DNA of 64,000 nt from Phyllobacterium bourgognense (GCF_003337575.1 NZ_QPJM01000001.1:558001-622000); one strand, 5' to 3'. Counted from the stretch's first letter, positions 35,821 through 46,775 are shown. The notes: a model not told the origin generated them from the sequence alone. Made by a program: numbers and translations.

Positions 35821-35961
35821 TCAGCCCTTTGACTTGGCCTTGGGCGCTGTGCTTTCGGCTTTTTTGATCATTGAACTGAAAGGAACGTCGGCCTTCGGCG
35901 CAACCTTCTCTTTCTTGGGTTTTCGCACTTCGCGATTGCTTTTCTGTTGTCCTTTGGCCAT
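35821..35961 (-). CDS. Lysine-rich 46-residue protein
   Basis: A very short gene with an ATG at 35961, a GGAG ribosome binding site seven bases ahead, and its own terminator 12 bases after the stop, all of which support it as real. The product begins MAKGQQKSNREVRKPKKEK, has VPFSSMIKKAES in its middle and ends in APKAKSKG. It is strongly basic and probably disordered. Similar short basic proteins are frequent in rhizobia and without known function; an RNA- or DNA-binding role is only a guess. Confidence 0.72.
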   Translation of the reverse strand: MAKGQQKSNREVRKPKKEKVAPKADVPFSSMIKKAESTAPKAKSKG

Positions 35962-36208
35962 GGCGGCTCTCCTACAAAGTTACAAACTGGACTGCTGGAC
36001 GAGGCTTTTTCGATTACGGGCCGCTTGCATAACAACAACCAAAATCGAGTGCGTACAGAATCGGTCATTTGGAATGAGATTGGCGGGTCGAGAACCTCTG
36101 ACGCCGCGAAGAGCCAAGCTTTGGCCAAAAGACGATTCGCGATTGTAGGTCGTCATTTGCGGCTTAATTGCGGCTCCTGATAGTTCTGGCGCCCCCGTTT
36201 GAATGGTG

Positions 36209-36301
36209 CTAAAATTCCACCAGTTGCCTCAAAAGTCGAAGTTTTTCCGCTGGATTCCTGGTCCACTGCGGCTTTATGGGCGTTTGGAGGATGTTCACCA
36301 T
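36209..36301 (-). CDS. Thirty-residue protein related to the divergent 58-residue protein
   Basis: Translation from the ATG at 36301 gives 31 codons: MVNILQTPIKPQWTRNPAEK and then LRLLRQLVEF, stop TAG. The end resembles that of the neighbouring + strand protein (NPDSDGKLRRLRELVE). The start codons of the two genes overlap in one CATG at 36299-36302. The nearest ribosome-binding-like sequence (AGGAAGG) is about 18 bases ahead, which is far, so translation is unsure. It may be a pseudogene remnant of an inverted copy. Confidence 0.35.
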   Translation of the reverse strand: MVNILQTPIKPQWTRNPAEKLRLLRQLVEF

Positions 36302-36476
36302 GTTGAATCGCACGATTACCTTCCTGAAAAGGCTGAAAGCCCCTGTTACCGCATCGCCTGACACCGTCGTGCATAACGCAAAACCGGCCGCTAAGAAGCC
36401 CCGTCGTGTGAACCCCGACAGCGATGGAAAGCTGCGCCGCCTGCGGGAGCTCGTCGAGCACAATCGGCTGATCTGA
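36300..36476 (+). CDS. Small basic hypothetical protein
   Basis: A 58-residue protein starting MLNRTITFLKRLKAPV, with a central KPAAKKPRRVNPDSDG and the end KLRRLRELVEHNRLI. GGAGG about ten bases ahead supports the ATG at 36300 over in-frame ATGs at 36276 and 36291. The KLRRLRxLVE end is a pattern of short rhizobial hypothetical proteins. It is divergent from, and shares its start codon bases with, a short related - strand frame. Confidence 0.55.
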   Translation: MLNRTITFLKRLKAPVTASPDTVVHNAKPAAKKPRRVNPDSDGKLRRLRELVEHNRLI

Positions 36477-36818
36477 TTGCGCTCTGTCAAGCCGATGCGG
36501 TTCTAATCAGCACCGGCACTTTTCATGCCGCCTTATCAAAGCCCTGCAGCACGCTTCGGTCGTGCATGACAATTCCGTTGAGCGAAGCCATGCCCCTGAA
36601 TTGGTGATGGGTCCACCCACGCATCTGTTGTCCCTGGCGATCCTCGGCCAGAAGGTCTTTTTCAGGCGAAAGCAGTACAGCCAGGCTTGTCGAATGGCGG
36701 TTTTCTTCGACGTGGGTATCGAGCCACGCTATTGGTCACGTCAGGTGAGGCTTGGCACCGCCCCGGGGAGGGCATAATAGGCTAAGTCGGCGCCAAGCCT
36801 CCGCTGACGGAAATAGGG
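36477..36818. other. Gene-free stretch with an unstarted open frame
   Basis: No gene with a start and ribosome binding site is seen here. On the - strand one frame is open from 36735 to 36523 and reads with protein-like composition (AWLDTHVEENRHSTSLAVLL, then DLLAEDRQGQQMRGWTHHQF and MASLNGIVMHDRS), but an in-frame stop lies directly upstream and the first ATG falls past the middle. It may be the remains of a gene. Confidence 0.3.
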
Positions 36819-36995
36819 TCAGCGTAATACAACGCTGGTATAGGTCATTCGTTCCGTTGGGTTCCCCACGTAGACAATTCCTGTTTGCGCGAATGCGGTT
36901 CCTATCAACCACACGACGACAAGAAATACCAACGCAATAGCAGCGAGCAGTAAGACGCCAGTCAACTTCACCGGCCGATGATCGTTCTCAGACAT
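36819..36995 (-). CDS. Small membrane protein
   Basis: A 58-residue protein (MSENDHRPVKLTGVLLLAA) with one strong transmembrane helix (VLLLAAIALVFLVVVWLIGTAF) and a short tail. An in-frame ATG lies at 37004 as an alternative start. Ribosome binding sites ahead of both are weak. No family is recognised. It belongs to a stretch rich in short genes, and the 498 bases between it and the epimerase gene (36996-37493) hold only weak, unsupported frames, including a possible one-helix membrane frame at 37146-37472 that would need a TTG start. Confidence 0.5.
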   Translation of the reverse strand: MSENDHRPVKLTGVLLLAAIALVFLVVVWLIGTAFAQTGIVYVGNPTERMTYTSVVLR

Positions 36996-37493
36996 GGTGG
37001 ACATCTCAAAATTGTACTAGCGGCCTTAATACAACTTATACGAGAACTTTCAACGGGAACATGTGTAAACGCCGAGGATCAAAAGATCGAAACATGTGAC
37101 GAAACTGGTTCTGCCTCCAACGATCCGGACATGGACGGGCCAAGATCAGGCGTTCACGCTATCCGGGATTGTGCTCGACCGGTGAGCATTTTGTCCCCGT
37201 GGATTGCTTGACCTCACCAACATCGTTCCAGCCGCCCAACATCCCCAAAGAATGGCCACCATGATCGCTGCCAGAATGAGGAAGTCTTTTGTCTCCAGAG
37301 GTTGGAAATCGGGCAGACGCACAGCCGCTACTCCATCACGATAGTGATTGCGGTCGCTGTTCCAACGCTTATCATAGGTATGCCACCGAGCCCTATTGCT
37401 GCCGATTAGTCCTTTCGATTTAGTCGCTGAGCCGCATTGATGTCGAAACGTCTCTGTTGCTATGAGTGACAACTGTTAGAGGGATTCAATCAT

Positions 37494-38408
37494 ATGGTAA
37501 CGGGCGTTGTCCTCGTGACGGGAGCCTCAGGTTTCATCGGCGTGGAATTGGTCAAGCAACTCGAAGCGTCCGGCTATCGCGTGATCGGTGCTACGCGAAA
37601 CGCCTATGGCTCCAATACCGAAAGTGCGCAGCTGCCCGCACCGGACGAGCCTGTCGAAGCATTCGAGCGCATCCTCGGAAATGTCGATCATGTCGTGCAT
37701 CTGGCGGCTATCGCTCACACGCAACTGGTCAACGCCACCGATACCTATCATGCAGTTAACTGCGTGCTGGCGGCAAAGCTTGCCCGGGCCGCACATAAAA
37801 CCATCTCGGGCAAGTTTGTTTTTGTCTCGTCCATACGCGCACAATGTGCCAGCGTTCACGAGGGGGTTGCGGTGGAAAGTGATCTGCCGCAACCAACCGA
37901 CGATTACGGTCGGGCCAAGCTTGCAGCCGAGGCCGAAATCGCCTTAACGATGATCCGTGGAAACTATACGATCCTGCGTCCTGTGCTCGTTTACGGAGCG
38001 GGTGTGAAGGGTAATATGGCGATGCTCATGAAACTCGCGGCATTGCCTGTCCCATTGCCACTTAAGTCCTTGGCCGGTCGACGATCCTTGCTCGATCGCG
38101 CTTCTCTCTGCCGGGCTATCATCCATAGTTTGAACGAGCCGAAAACCGATCGTGGCACATTCATTGTATCCGACAGAAATCCGGTAACGGTACCGCAGAT
38201 ACTGGCCGCCATACGACGCCGACGCGGCCGCAATCCTGGGTTGTTTTCATGCCCGCCGTGGATACTAAATATTGTCGCACAAATGACAAGCCAGGGCGAT
38301 CGCTGGAAAACGCTGAACGGTGACTTGATTGCAAGTTCGGCCAAGCTCCAATCGACTGGCTGGAACGCTGTCGACAATCCTGCGAGGCACATTGCGGAAC
38401 TATCCTGA
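37494..38408 (+). CDS. NAD-dependent epimerase/dehydratase
   Basis: Extended short-chain dehydrogenase of 304 residues. The Rossmann motif GASGFIG sits near the start; the active-site residues are seen in DDYGRAKLAAE (Tyr-x3-Lys) with a Ser in FVFVSSIRAQC upstream. The pattern fits sugar-nucleotide epimerases or reductases of the UDP-glucose 4-epimerase group, perhaps acting in polysaccharide synthesis, but substrate and partner genes are not evident. An AGAGGG lies 12 bases ahead of the ATG. It stands alone in a region of short genes. Confidence 0.88.
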   Translation: MVTGVVLVTGASGFIGVELVKQLEASGYRVIGATRNAYGSNTESAQLPAPDEPVEAFERILGNVDHVVHLAAIAHTQLVNATDTYHAVNCVLAAKLARAAHKTISGKFVFVSSIRAQCASVHEGVAVESDLPQPTDDYGRAKLAAEAEIALTMIRGNYTILRPVLVYGAGVKGNMAMLMKLAALPVPLPLKSLAGRRSLLDRASLCRAIIHSLNEPKTDRGTFIVSDRNPVTVPQILAAIRRRRGRNPGLFSCPPWILNIVAQMTSQGDRWKTLNGDLIASSAKLQSTGWNAVDNPARHIAELS

Positions 38409-38585
38409 CCCTGGAGCCTCGTGCACAAGGCTCTAGCAGCATGAGCGCGCCAAGCCCGTTGCCGATAGGGATATCAAATGGTCTCTTGGATATTCGGCAA
38501 ATGATGTTACATTGTATCCAACGTTAATTGAAAAGCGTCCAGCTTGCGTCCTTATCGGTTCGCGCGGCGCTCGAAGGATAAGACT

Positions 38586-40025
38586 TTGAAAGACCCCGAG
38601 AGAGGCGCACCAATCGCGCCGAATGGAGGGGCGTCTGGTGGTGACATGGTGCTGAACGGCACTAAAGGTCCCACCAAGAATGGGCCCGGACCGTATGGGG
38701 ATCCTGCACGTCACAGGCAGGAAAGCCAATCCGATTCCCTGGAAGGACGCTTCGACAAGAACCATAAGAAACGTGCGCGCCGCAGAAAGCGCGGCAAGTC
38801 GAAACAGGCGTCTGCTTCGACCGAGGCAGTTGCTGTCTCGAGCGTTTCGCCCCCTGCCAATACTCCGGCCAAAGCCGCCAAGAAGCGGCGGCCCAATCGC
38901 TTTCGTCGTCGGGGCCGCGCCGGCATCAAACCTGCCGATACGATACCGCCAATAGTGACAGTAAAGCCGTCTCCGGCAGCTCCGGTTCAAGCCACGCAGC
39001 GGCTCCCATCCAGGCATTTTGGAGCGCCGCTCTATGCCGCGCTCGATCTTGGCACCAACAATTGCCGGCTTCTAGTGGCGTCACCCACCCGCCCCGGCCA
39101 GTTTCGCGTCGTCGATGCCTTCTCCCGTATCGTCCGCCTCGGTGAAGGGCTCGGCGCGACCGGCCGCTTGAACGACAACGCGATGGATCGCGCTATCGAG
39201 GCGCTGAAGATCTGTCGCGACAAACTTGAGAGCCACGATGTGCGCCGCGCCCGGCTTATCGCCACCGAAGCCTGCCGTCAGGCGTCGAACGGCGAGGAGT
39301 TCTTGGCGCGGGTGAAAAGCGAAACCGGGCTCGAGCTCGAGATCATCAATCGCCAGACCGAAGCTCGTCTTGCAGTATCCGGCTGTGGCACGCTGGTCGA
39401 GCGTGAAACCGACGCAGTCGTGCTGTTCGATATCGGAGGCGGTTCCTCGGAGATCGCGCTGATCGATGTTTCCGAGCGCCGCTCGCCGCGGCTTGCAGAA
39501 CATATCATTGCCTGGACGTCGCTTCCTGTCGGCGTGGTCACCTTGGCCGAACGCTTCGGCGGGCGTGATGTGACCACCGACAACTTCGCGGTCATGGTCG
39601 ATCATGTTGCCGAATTGATCAACGATTTCTCCGAGCGTCACAAGCTCGGCGATCTCGTTAAAAGCCAGAACTTTCATCTGCTCGGCACATCTGGCACGGT
39701 CACGACGCTCGCCGGTATTCATCTCGGTCTCGAGCGCTACGATCGCCGCCGCATCGACGGTATCTGGATGCAGAACGATGACGTCACGGAAATGACCAGC
39801 AAGCTCCTGTCGTGGAGCTTCGATGAACGGGTTGCCAATCCGTGCATTGGTGCTGATCGTGCCGATCTCGTTCTTGCCGGTTGTGCCATCCTTGATGCTA
39901 TCCGCAACGTCTGGCCCAGCCAGAAATTGCGCGTTGCCGATCGCGGGTTGCGCGAAGGTATTTTGACTGAACTCATGTCGCGTGATGGCGCGTGGCGCAA
40001 TCGCTGGTTGCGCGCAACCGCATGA
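38586..40025 (+). CDS. ppx: Ppx/GppA exopolyphosphatase-like protein
   Basis: Phosphatase of the ASKHA fold that hydrolyses polyphosphate or pppGpp. The core begins [20 protein letters not shown] and continues with [27 protein letters not shown], and [14 protein letters not shown] long basic N-terminal extension of about 130 residues ([20 protein letters not shown]) precedes it. No good ATG fits the 5' end: TTG at 38586 has AAGGA eight bases ahead; ATG at 38646 is an alternative. rlmE follows 19 bases downstream, an order conserved in related genomes. Confidence 0.9.
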   Translation: MKDPERGAPIAPNGGASGGDMVLNGTKGPTKNGPGPYGDPARHRQESQSDSLEGRFDKNHKKRARRRKRGKSKQASASTEAVAVSSVSPPANTPAKAAKKRRPNRFRRRGRAGIKPADTIPPIVTVKPSPAAPVQATQRLPSRHFGAPLYAALDLGTNNCRLLVASPTRPGQFRVVDAFSRIVRLGEGLGATGRLNDNAMDRAIEALKICRDKLESHDVRRARLIATEACRQASNGEEFLARVKSETGLELEIINRQTEARLAVSGCGTLVERETDAVVLFDIGGGSSEIALIDVSERRSPRLAEHIIAWTSLPVGVVTLAERFGGRDVTTDNFAVMVDHVAELINDFSERHKLGDLVKSQNFHLLGTSGTVTTLAGIHLGLERYDRRRIDGIWMQNDDVTEMTSKLLSWSFDERVANPCIGADRADLVLAGCAILDAIRNVWPSQKLRVADRGLREGILTELMSRDGAWRNRWLRATA

Positions 40026-40044
40026 CCCAGGAATAGGGGCCCTT

Positions 40045-40773
40045 ATGGCTAAGACGACGACAGGGGGACGCGGCGGCACAGGCACGCGCGGTCTGCATAC
40101 CAAAATCAAGAAGAAGGCCGGCACGATCAAGGAATCGTCGCGTCGTTGGCTCGAGCGTCATATCAACGATCCGTATGTGCAACGCTCCAAGGCCGACGGC
40201 TATCGTTCGCGCGCCGCCTATAAATTGATCGAGATCAATGACCGCTACAAAATCCTCAAAAAAGGTCAGCGCATTATCGATCTTGGCGCCGCTCCCGGTG
40301 GCTGGAGCCAGATCGCGGCTTCGATCGTAGGCTCCCCGGAAGACGTTCCAACGGTCGTTGGCATCGACTATCTGCACATCGACCCATTGCCGGGCGTCAC
40401 CTTGCTTGAGATGGATTTTCTCGATGACGCAGCACCGGACCGGCTCATGGAATCACTCGGCGGCCAACCGGATATCGTCCTGTCGGACATGGCTGCACCG
40501 ACGACCGGCCACCGCCGTACCGATCACATACGCACGACCCACCTTTGCGAAGTCGCCGCCGACTTCGCCGTCTCCGTTTTGCGACCCGGCGGGCACTTTC
40601 TCACCAAGACATTTCAGGGCGGGACTGAAAATGAAGTGCTCACCTTGCTGAAAAAGCATTTCAAGTCCGTCCACCACGTGAAGCCCCCCGCATCACGTGC
40701 GGAATCCGTCGAGCTTTATTTGCTGGCGAGGGACTTCAAGGGATTACCTGATGACCGGGATTCGATTGGCTAA
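40045..40773 (+). CDS. rlmE: 23S rRNA (uridine-2552) 2'-O-methyltransferase
   Basis: Methylates the 2'-O of U2552 in the 23S rRNA A-loop, using S-adenosylmethionine, during 50S assembly. The 242 residues begin with a Gly/Thr-rich basic lead ([15 protein letters not shown]) and contain the SAM site [12 protein letters not shown] and the catalytic residues of the K-D-K-E set (in [39 protein letters not shown]). The frame opens earlier, but the ATG at 40045 matches the family. It follows ppx closely, implying one transcript. Confidence 0.96.
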   Translation: MAKTTTGGRGGTGTRGLHTKIKKKAGTIKESSRRWLERHINDPYVQRSKADGYRSRAAYKLIEINDRYKILKKGQRIIDLGAAPGGWSQIAASIVGSPEDVPTVVGIDYLHIDPLPGVTLLEMDFLDDAAPDRLMESLGGQPDIVLSDMAAPTTGHRRTDHIRTTHLCEVAADFAVSVLRPGGHFLTKTFQGGTENEVLTLLKKHFKSVHHVKPPASRAESVELYLLARDFKGLPDDRDSIG

Positions 40774-40794
40774 CTCTTTCTGTGTGACTGCCCG

Positions 40795-42198
40795 CTATTC
40801 CGCTGGTGCTGCCACCTTGATCAGCGGCCGATGACCTGAAACCTCTGAACCCGCGTCAGGCTGCAGACCCCTGAACGACAGGCAGGCCAAACCCGAAATT
40901 GCCGCCACGACAAAGAAGGCGATATGGAAATCGGAGAGCTGCAGCGGCCCGCCGTGTATCTTGGTCGTAATCTCGAGAATGCCGCCGGCGACGGCTACAC
41001 CAAGGGCCATCGAAATCTGCTGGGCGACTGAACTGATCGGCGTTGCCTGGCTCGTCTGCTCGTTGGGGATATCGGCATAGGCGAGAGCGTTTGTCCCCGT
41101 AAAGAACAGCGAACGGAAAAATCCACCCACGAGAAGCAGCAGGATCATCAACCAATAGGGCGTTTCCGGCGTGAAGAACCCGTTGACCGCGACGAATATC
41201 GCAGCGACGAACGATCCGTACATCAGCGAATTGCGGAAGCCGGTTTTCCGGTAGAACCATTTTGTAACAAGCTTCATGCTCATGGCGCCGAGTGCGGATA
41301 CGAAAGTGATCATTCCAGATTGAAAGGGCGTCAGGCCGAAACCGATCTGAAACATCAACGGCAGGAGAAACGGGATTGCCCCGACGCCGATGCGGAACAG
41401 ACTGCCGCCGACGATTGCCGCTCTGAATATCGGATTGTCCAGAAGATTGAGAGAAAGCAACGGCTCAGCCGTTCGGCGCGCATGGACAAGATAAAGAACA
41501 GCGGAAACGATGCCGGTCAGAAGCGTCGCCATGCCGACCCATGTCGGAAGCGCTGGAAGACTGACGACGGAGAGGCCGAAGACGATGCCCGAGGCGGCGA
41601 TGCCGCTTAAAAAGAAACCGGTAATGTCCAGCGGCCGTTGCACCAGGGTTTCGATGGAAGGCAAATAGCGTGTGGCGATGATGATTCCAAGGACACCGAT
41701 CGGAACATTGATCAGGAAAATCCAGTGCCAGCTGAAATAGGTCGTCAGGAAACCGCCAACCGGTGGCCCTATAAGCGGACCGATGAGCGCCGGCATTGTC
41801 AGCCATGCCATGGCGCTGACAAGTTCATTGCGCGGCGTTGAACGCACCAGCACGAGACGGCCGACAGGCGTCATCATCGCGCCGCCTACACCTTGCAGGA
41901 AGCGCGATAGAACGAATTCGAGGAGCGAGCCCGAGGCGGCGCAGGCGATGGATCCGAGAACGAAAACAACAATGGCAGCACGAAAGACATTCTTTGCACC
42001 GAACCTGTCGGCCATCCAGCCACTGACAGGAATGAAGACCGCGAGCGAGACGAGGTATGCGGTCAGGGCCAGTTTTAAAGCGATCGGACTGGTGCCGATA
42101 TCAGCAGCGATCGCTGGCAGCGACGTCGCGATAACGGTGGAGTCCATGTTCTCCATGAAAAGGGCGACGGCCAGGACGAGCGGAACGATGCGGTTCAA
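40795..42198 (-). CDS. DHA2-type MFS efflux transporter
   Basis: Proton-driven multidrug efflux pump of the major facilitator superfamily, 467 residues. It has the DHA2 (EmrB/QacA) appearance: MENMDSTVIATSLPAIAADI at helix 1, GWMADRFGAKNVFRAA after helix 2 (motif A), and FLQGVGGAMMTPVGRLVLVR in motif B, and a total helix content consistent with 14 spans. Family members expel antibiotics and dyes; substrate unknown. No membrane-fusion partner is adjacent. It is divergent from the metallo-hydrolase gene, with 220 bases between starts. Confidence 0.92.
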   Translation of the reverse strand: MNRIVPLVLAVALFMENMDSTVIATSLPAIAADIGTSPIALKLALTAYLVSLAVFIPVSGWMADRFGAKNVFRAAIVVFVLGSIACAASGSLLEFVLSRFLQGVGGAMMTPVGRLVLVRSTPRNELVSAMAWLTMPALIGPLIGPPVGGFLTTYFSWHWIFLINVPIGVLGIIIATRYLPSIETLVQRPLDITGFFLSGIAASGIVFGLSVVSLPALPTWVGMATLLTGIVSAVLYLVHARRTAEPLLSLNLLDNPIFRAAIVGGSLFRIGVGAIPFLLPLMFQIGFGLTPFQSGMITFVSALGAMSMKLVTKWFYRKTGFRNSLMYGSFVAAIFVAVNGFFTPETPYWLMILLLLVGGFFRSLFFTGTNALAYADIPNEQTSQATPISSVAQQISMALGVAVAGGILEITTKIHGGPLQLSDFHIAFFVVAAISGLACLSFRGLQPDAGSEVSGHRPLIKVAAPAE

Positions 42199-42418
42199 GT
42201 TGAATTCCAGTTCTCAGGTGGTGAGAAAGCAGGCGCTGAATCTCGTTTTATGGGACTCGAGGGCCTTGCGAGTTCCGATAGCACTCGCCATGCCGGGGCT
42301 CAAGCGGCGATCAATCAGAAGTGATCCAGATGCGTCGATTTTTGGTCTATTCAGCAGGAACGGAGCGGCAGCGCCGACGTTGCCGCGTTGCATATCGTTG
42401 CCCGAAGGAGATAATCCT

Positions 42419-43402
42419 ATGTCTGCATTCGAGATTTCCCGCCGCAACCTTTTCCTCGCGTCAAGCGCCATGGCCGGCGGATTGGCAATGTCGCAGATGA
42501 TTTCTGACATCGCGGAGGCGGGTGTTCCACAATCGGAGATCAAATCCCCCGGCTTCAAACGCTTCAACCTGGGCGATTTCGAGATCACCACCTTGCTTGA
42601 CGGGCTACGCCCCGGCGATGGTCCGTTTCCAACCTTCGGTGCCAATCAGAGCCAGGAGGCAGTCGCTGAACTGATGCGCGCCAATTTTCTGCCGGAAACC
42701 AAGATGGTCAACGGCTTCACCCCGGTCCTGATCAACACCGGGTCAGAACTGGTGCTGGTCGACACGGGCTTTGGTGCAGGCGGCCGCGAGAATGGTCTTG
42801 GCCAGCTTGAGGCGAATATGAAAGACGCCGGCTATACGCCAGACCAGGTGACGCTTGTTGTCATAACCCATATGCACGGCGATCACATCGGCGGCCTGAT
42901 GAATGGCGAGACGCCGGGCTTTCCCAATGCGCGTTACGTGGGCGGGCAGATTGAGTATGACTTCTGGACGGACGCTGCGCGTGCGGGTACTCCAGCCGAA
43001 ACCAATGCCAAAGGTGTCAATGCCAAGGTCAAGCCACTTGCCGAAAAGTTCACCTTCATCAAGGCGGGCGATGCGATCGTCCCCGGCATCACCAGCGAAG
43101 CGGCCTATGGCCATACGCCGGGCCACATGATTTTCCACGTCGAATCGGCCGGCAAGCATCTTGTCCTGACTGCTGACACCGCCAATCACTACGTCGCCTC
43201 ATTGCAGCGCCCCGATTGGGAAGTTGCCTTCGACACCGACAAGGCCATGGGCGCGGCAACACGCAAGAAGGTGTTCGACATGATAGCGGCCGACAAGGTC
43301 CCGTTCATCGGCTACCACATGCCATTCCCTGGCGTGGGTTTTGCCGAAAAGCAGGAAACGGGTTATCGATTCGTGCCGGCTACCTATCAATTCGACGTTT
43401 GA
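42419..43402 (+). CDS. Tat-exported MBL-fold metallo-hydrolase
   Basis: Zinc hydrolase of 327 residues with a twin-arginine signal (SRRNLFLASSAMAGG) and so probably folded in the cytosol and sent to the periplasm. The metal site His151-x-His153-x-Asp155-His156 lies in THMHGDHIGG; later YGHTPGHMIFHV and LTADTANHY supply further ligands. It resembles quorum-quenching lactonase-like and other secreted MBL proteins, but no substrate is indicated. AAGGAG ten bases ahead sets the start. Divergent from the efflux pump gene. Confidence 0.92.
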   Translation: MSAFEISRRNLFLASSAMAGGLAMSQMISDIAEAGVPQSEIKSPGFKRFNLGDFEITTLLDGLRPGDGPFPTFGANQSQEAVAELMRANFLPETKMVNGFTPVLINTGSELVLVDTGFGAGGRENGLGQLEANMKDAGYTPDQVTLVVITHMHGDHIGGLMNGETPGFPNARYVGGQIEYDFWTDAARAGTPAETNAKGVNAKVKPLAEKFTFIKAGDAIVPGITSEAAYGHTPGHMIFHVESAGKHLVLTADTANHYVASLQRPDWEVAFDTDKAMGAATRKKVFDMIAADKVPFIGYHMPFPGVGFAEKQETGYRFVPATYQFDV

Positions 43403-43563
43403 ATGAATTGACCCGCAAGTGCAGTTCCAGCGCTTTGGTGCCGGATATTGCTACAATATTGTGGGCCTGGTGACGGTTGGAATGCCAGTAATTGCGTTTT
43501 GATCTTTTCAAACCGACATATCCATGTTACCAGCCCGTGCCAATTCACTTGAACAGAACTTGA

Positions 43564-45132
<1,569 letters not shown>

Positions 45133-45148
45133 TCAAAAGTGAAGGGAA

Positions 45149-45688
45149 ATGTCTGATATCGCCCTTCGCAATCACTTCTCGGCCATGGCGCGCAACAGCG
45201 CCTGGTCGAATTTCCGTCTGCTCGGCGCGTGTGAGCAACTCACCGACGCCGAGTTTGCTCAAGAGCGTACCAGCTTCTTTCCATCCATTCAGTTGACGTT
45301 GAACCACAATCTCATCGTCGATCACCTTTACATGGCCGATATGATTGGCAAAGGGCGCAAGAACATTGGTCTGGTGGGTGACATACCCTATCCCAAAGCT
45401 TCGGACCTGAAGCAGGCGCAGACTGAGTTCGATAGCAGCCTCATCGGCTTCTGTGACGATATCGAACCCGAAGACCTCGACAAGATCGTATCGATCACAT
45501 GGGGGACTGGCGACACCTCGCAAGAGCCGATCTACCTCTTGCTATCCCACCTTTTTGTGCACCAGATCCATCACCGAGGGCAGGCGCATGCCATGCTTGC
45601 AGGCACCAATGTTCCGCCGCCACAGCTCGACGAGTTCTTTCTGAACTACGACAGACCACGGCGGCAGGGCGAGCCCTTTACCGAGTAG
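45149..45688 (+). CDS. DinB-family protein
   Basis: A 179-residue four-helix bundle of the DinB/YfiT superfamily. Three metal-ligand histidines fit: the NHNLIVDHLY helix and HLFVHQIHHRGQAHAML near the end. DinB family members serve as metal-dependent thiol transferases or stress proteins; their substrates are mostly unknown. It starts 16 bases after guaB, so it may share that transcript. It converges on the reductase gene with eight bases between stops. Confidence 0.85.
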   Translation: MSDIALRNHFSAMARNSAWSNFRLLGACEQLTDAEFAQERTSFFPSIQLTLNHNLIVDHLYMADMIGKGRKNIGLVGDIPYPKASDLKQAQTEFDSSLIGFCDDIEPEDLDKIVSITWGTGDTSQEPIYLLLSHLFVHQIHHRGQAHAMLAGTNVPPPQLDEFFLNYDRPRRQGEPFTE

Positions 45689-45696
45689 GGCCCAAA

Positions 45697-46746
45697 TCAA
45701 GGAATTATTCTGCGTTCCTGAAGGTCGCGGAAGACGCGCATGAACATCTCCGCCGTATCGATATATTCATAGAACCCGGCCCGCCGCAGCCGGGAGCCAT
45801 CGGCAAAGAAATCATAATCCCAGCCGAAGACCGCATCGCCGAAGCCCCAGGACGACACATCTTTGTAGGGTGTCTTTGCAAGACCGTGCTTCTCGATCAT
45901 GCGGTTCCATAAATCCTCCTTGTCCGACATGACGATGTTTAATGACATGGGGAGTGGTGGTGCGACTTCCAGATCGAAAAACCGCGCAATCTTTGGCCAC
46001 ATCTCGCTCCAGCGGAAAAGATCGCCATTGTTGATGTTGAATGCTTGGTTGCCGCAATGCCGGTTCGTTGCGATGAAAACAGTAGCCCGCGCCAAAAGCC
46101 CGGCATCCGTCACTTCGAGCAGACTGTCATAGGCGCCGGGTTTGCCGGGAAAGCGCAGCGGAATACCGAGTTCTTTCGATATCGAGGCATAGACGGCGAT
46201 CACCGAAGCAAGGTTCATGGGATTGCCGAGCGCAAAGCCCACGACGACCGACGGCCGTAGTGCCGACCAGGTCCAGCTCTTGCCCTTCTGCAACGCTTCC
46301 AAAAAATCCTGCTGATCGATGTTGAATTCCGGCGGCATGTGATTGGCATCGGTCTCGCGCGCCGGTGTCTTGAACGGCCCGAGATGTGCGCCATAGACCT
46401 TGTAACCCTGCATCAGGCTGATGTGTTGGAGATCGGGTGCGATCGGCTCGATTGCGTTCACTGCATTTATCAGCATGGCGAGGTTTGGCGGCACAAGCTC
46501 GGCCCAACTCGGCCTGTCTTGATAGGCCGCGTAAAAGATATGGGTCACGTCGGTGAGGTGTGAGAGTTTCGCTTTGACTTCCGCCGTGTCGAGCAAGTCG
46601 ACCGCAATGTGGCCGACTTTCTCGGTTGGGGCACCGCCGCGGCGCGACAGGCCGATAATTTCCCAGTCACCGAGTTCGACAAGATGCGAAATCAGATTGC
46701 CACCAATAATACCATTGGCACCAACGACAACTGCTTTTTTGGCCAT
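45697..46746 (-). CDS. PRISE-like SDR oxidoreductase
   Basis: Atypical short-chain dehydrogenase of 349 residues related to progesterone 5-beta-reductase and iridoid synthase (the PRISE group), which use NADPH to reduce enones. The N terminus has KKAVVVGANGIIGGNLISHL; GLSRRGG follows the second strand; the MQGYKVYG stretch holds the active-site Tyr and Lys of the family. Bacterial members are little studied. A GGAG ribosome binding site precedes the ATG and a perfect dyad lies directly upstream. It is divergent from a LysR gene. Confidence 0.88.
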   Translation of the reverse strand: MAKKAVVVGANGIIGGNLISHLVELGDWEIIGLSRRGGAPTEKVGHIAVDLLDTAEVKAKLSHLTDVTHIFYAAYQDRPSWAELVPPNLAMLINAVNAIEPIAPDLQHISLMQGYKVYGAHLGPFKTPARETDANHMPPEFNIDQQDFLEALQKGKSWTWSALRPSVVVGFALGNPMNLASVIAVYASISKELGIPLRFPGKPGAYDSLLEVTDAGLLARATVFIATNRHCGNQAFNINNGDLFRWSEMWPKIARFFDLEVAPPLPMSLNIVMSDKEDLWNRMIEKHGLAKTPYKDVSSWGFGDAVFGWDYDFFADGSRLRRAGFYEYIDTAEMFMRVFRDLQERRIIP

Positions 46747-46758
46747 TTTAAAATCTCC

Positions 46759-46775
46759 GTTTCAAATTCTGAAAC
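46759..46775. promoter_or_regulatory. Dyad operator between the reductase and LysR genes
   Basis: GTTTCA, five bases, TGAAAC: a perfect inverted repeat of 17 bases with an inner T-N11-A, the usual form of a LysR-type site. It lies 12 bases ahead of the reductase start and 77 bases ahead of the LysR gene, so the regulator may control both. Confidence 0.6.

Noticed and set aside
36562-36777. A + strand frame of 71 codons
   Set aside because: No ribosome binding site, no family pattern, and a composition unlike a protein; the opposite strand carries an equally weak frame.
37146-37472. A - strand frame with one hydrophobic helix
   Set aside because: It would need a TTG start without a ribosome binding site, and most of its front half does not look like a protein.
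39050-39070. TTGGCACCAACAATTGCCGG resembles a sigma-54 promoter
   Set aside because: The spacing is one base too long and the site lies inside the ppx coding sequence.
41783-42418. A + strand frame extending the metallo-hydrolase by 212 codons
   Set aside because: It runs opposite the efflux pump gene; AAGGAG and a Tat signal set the true start at 42419.
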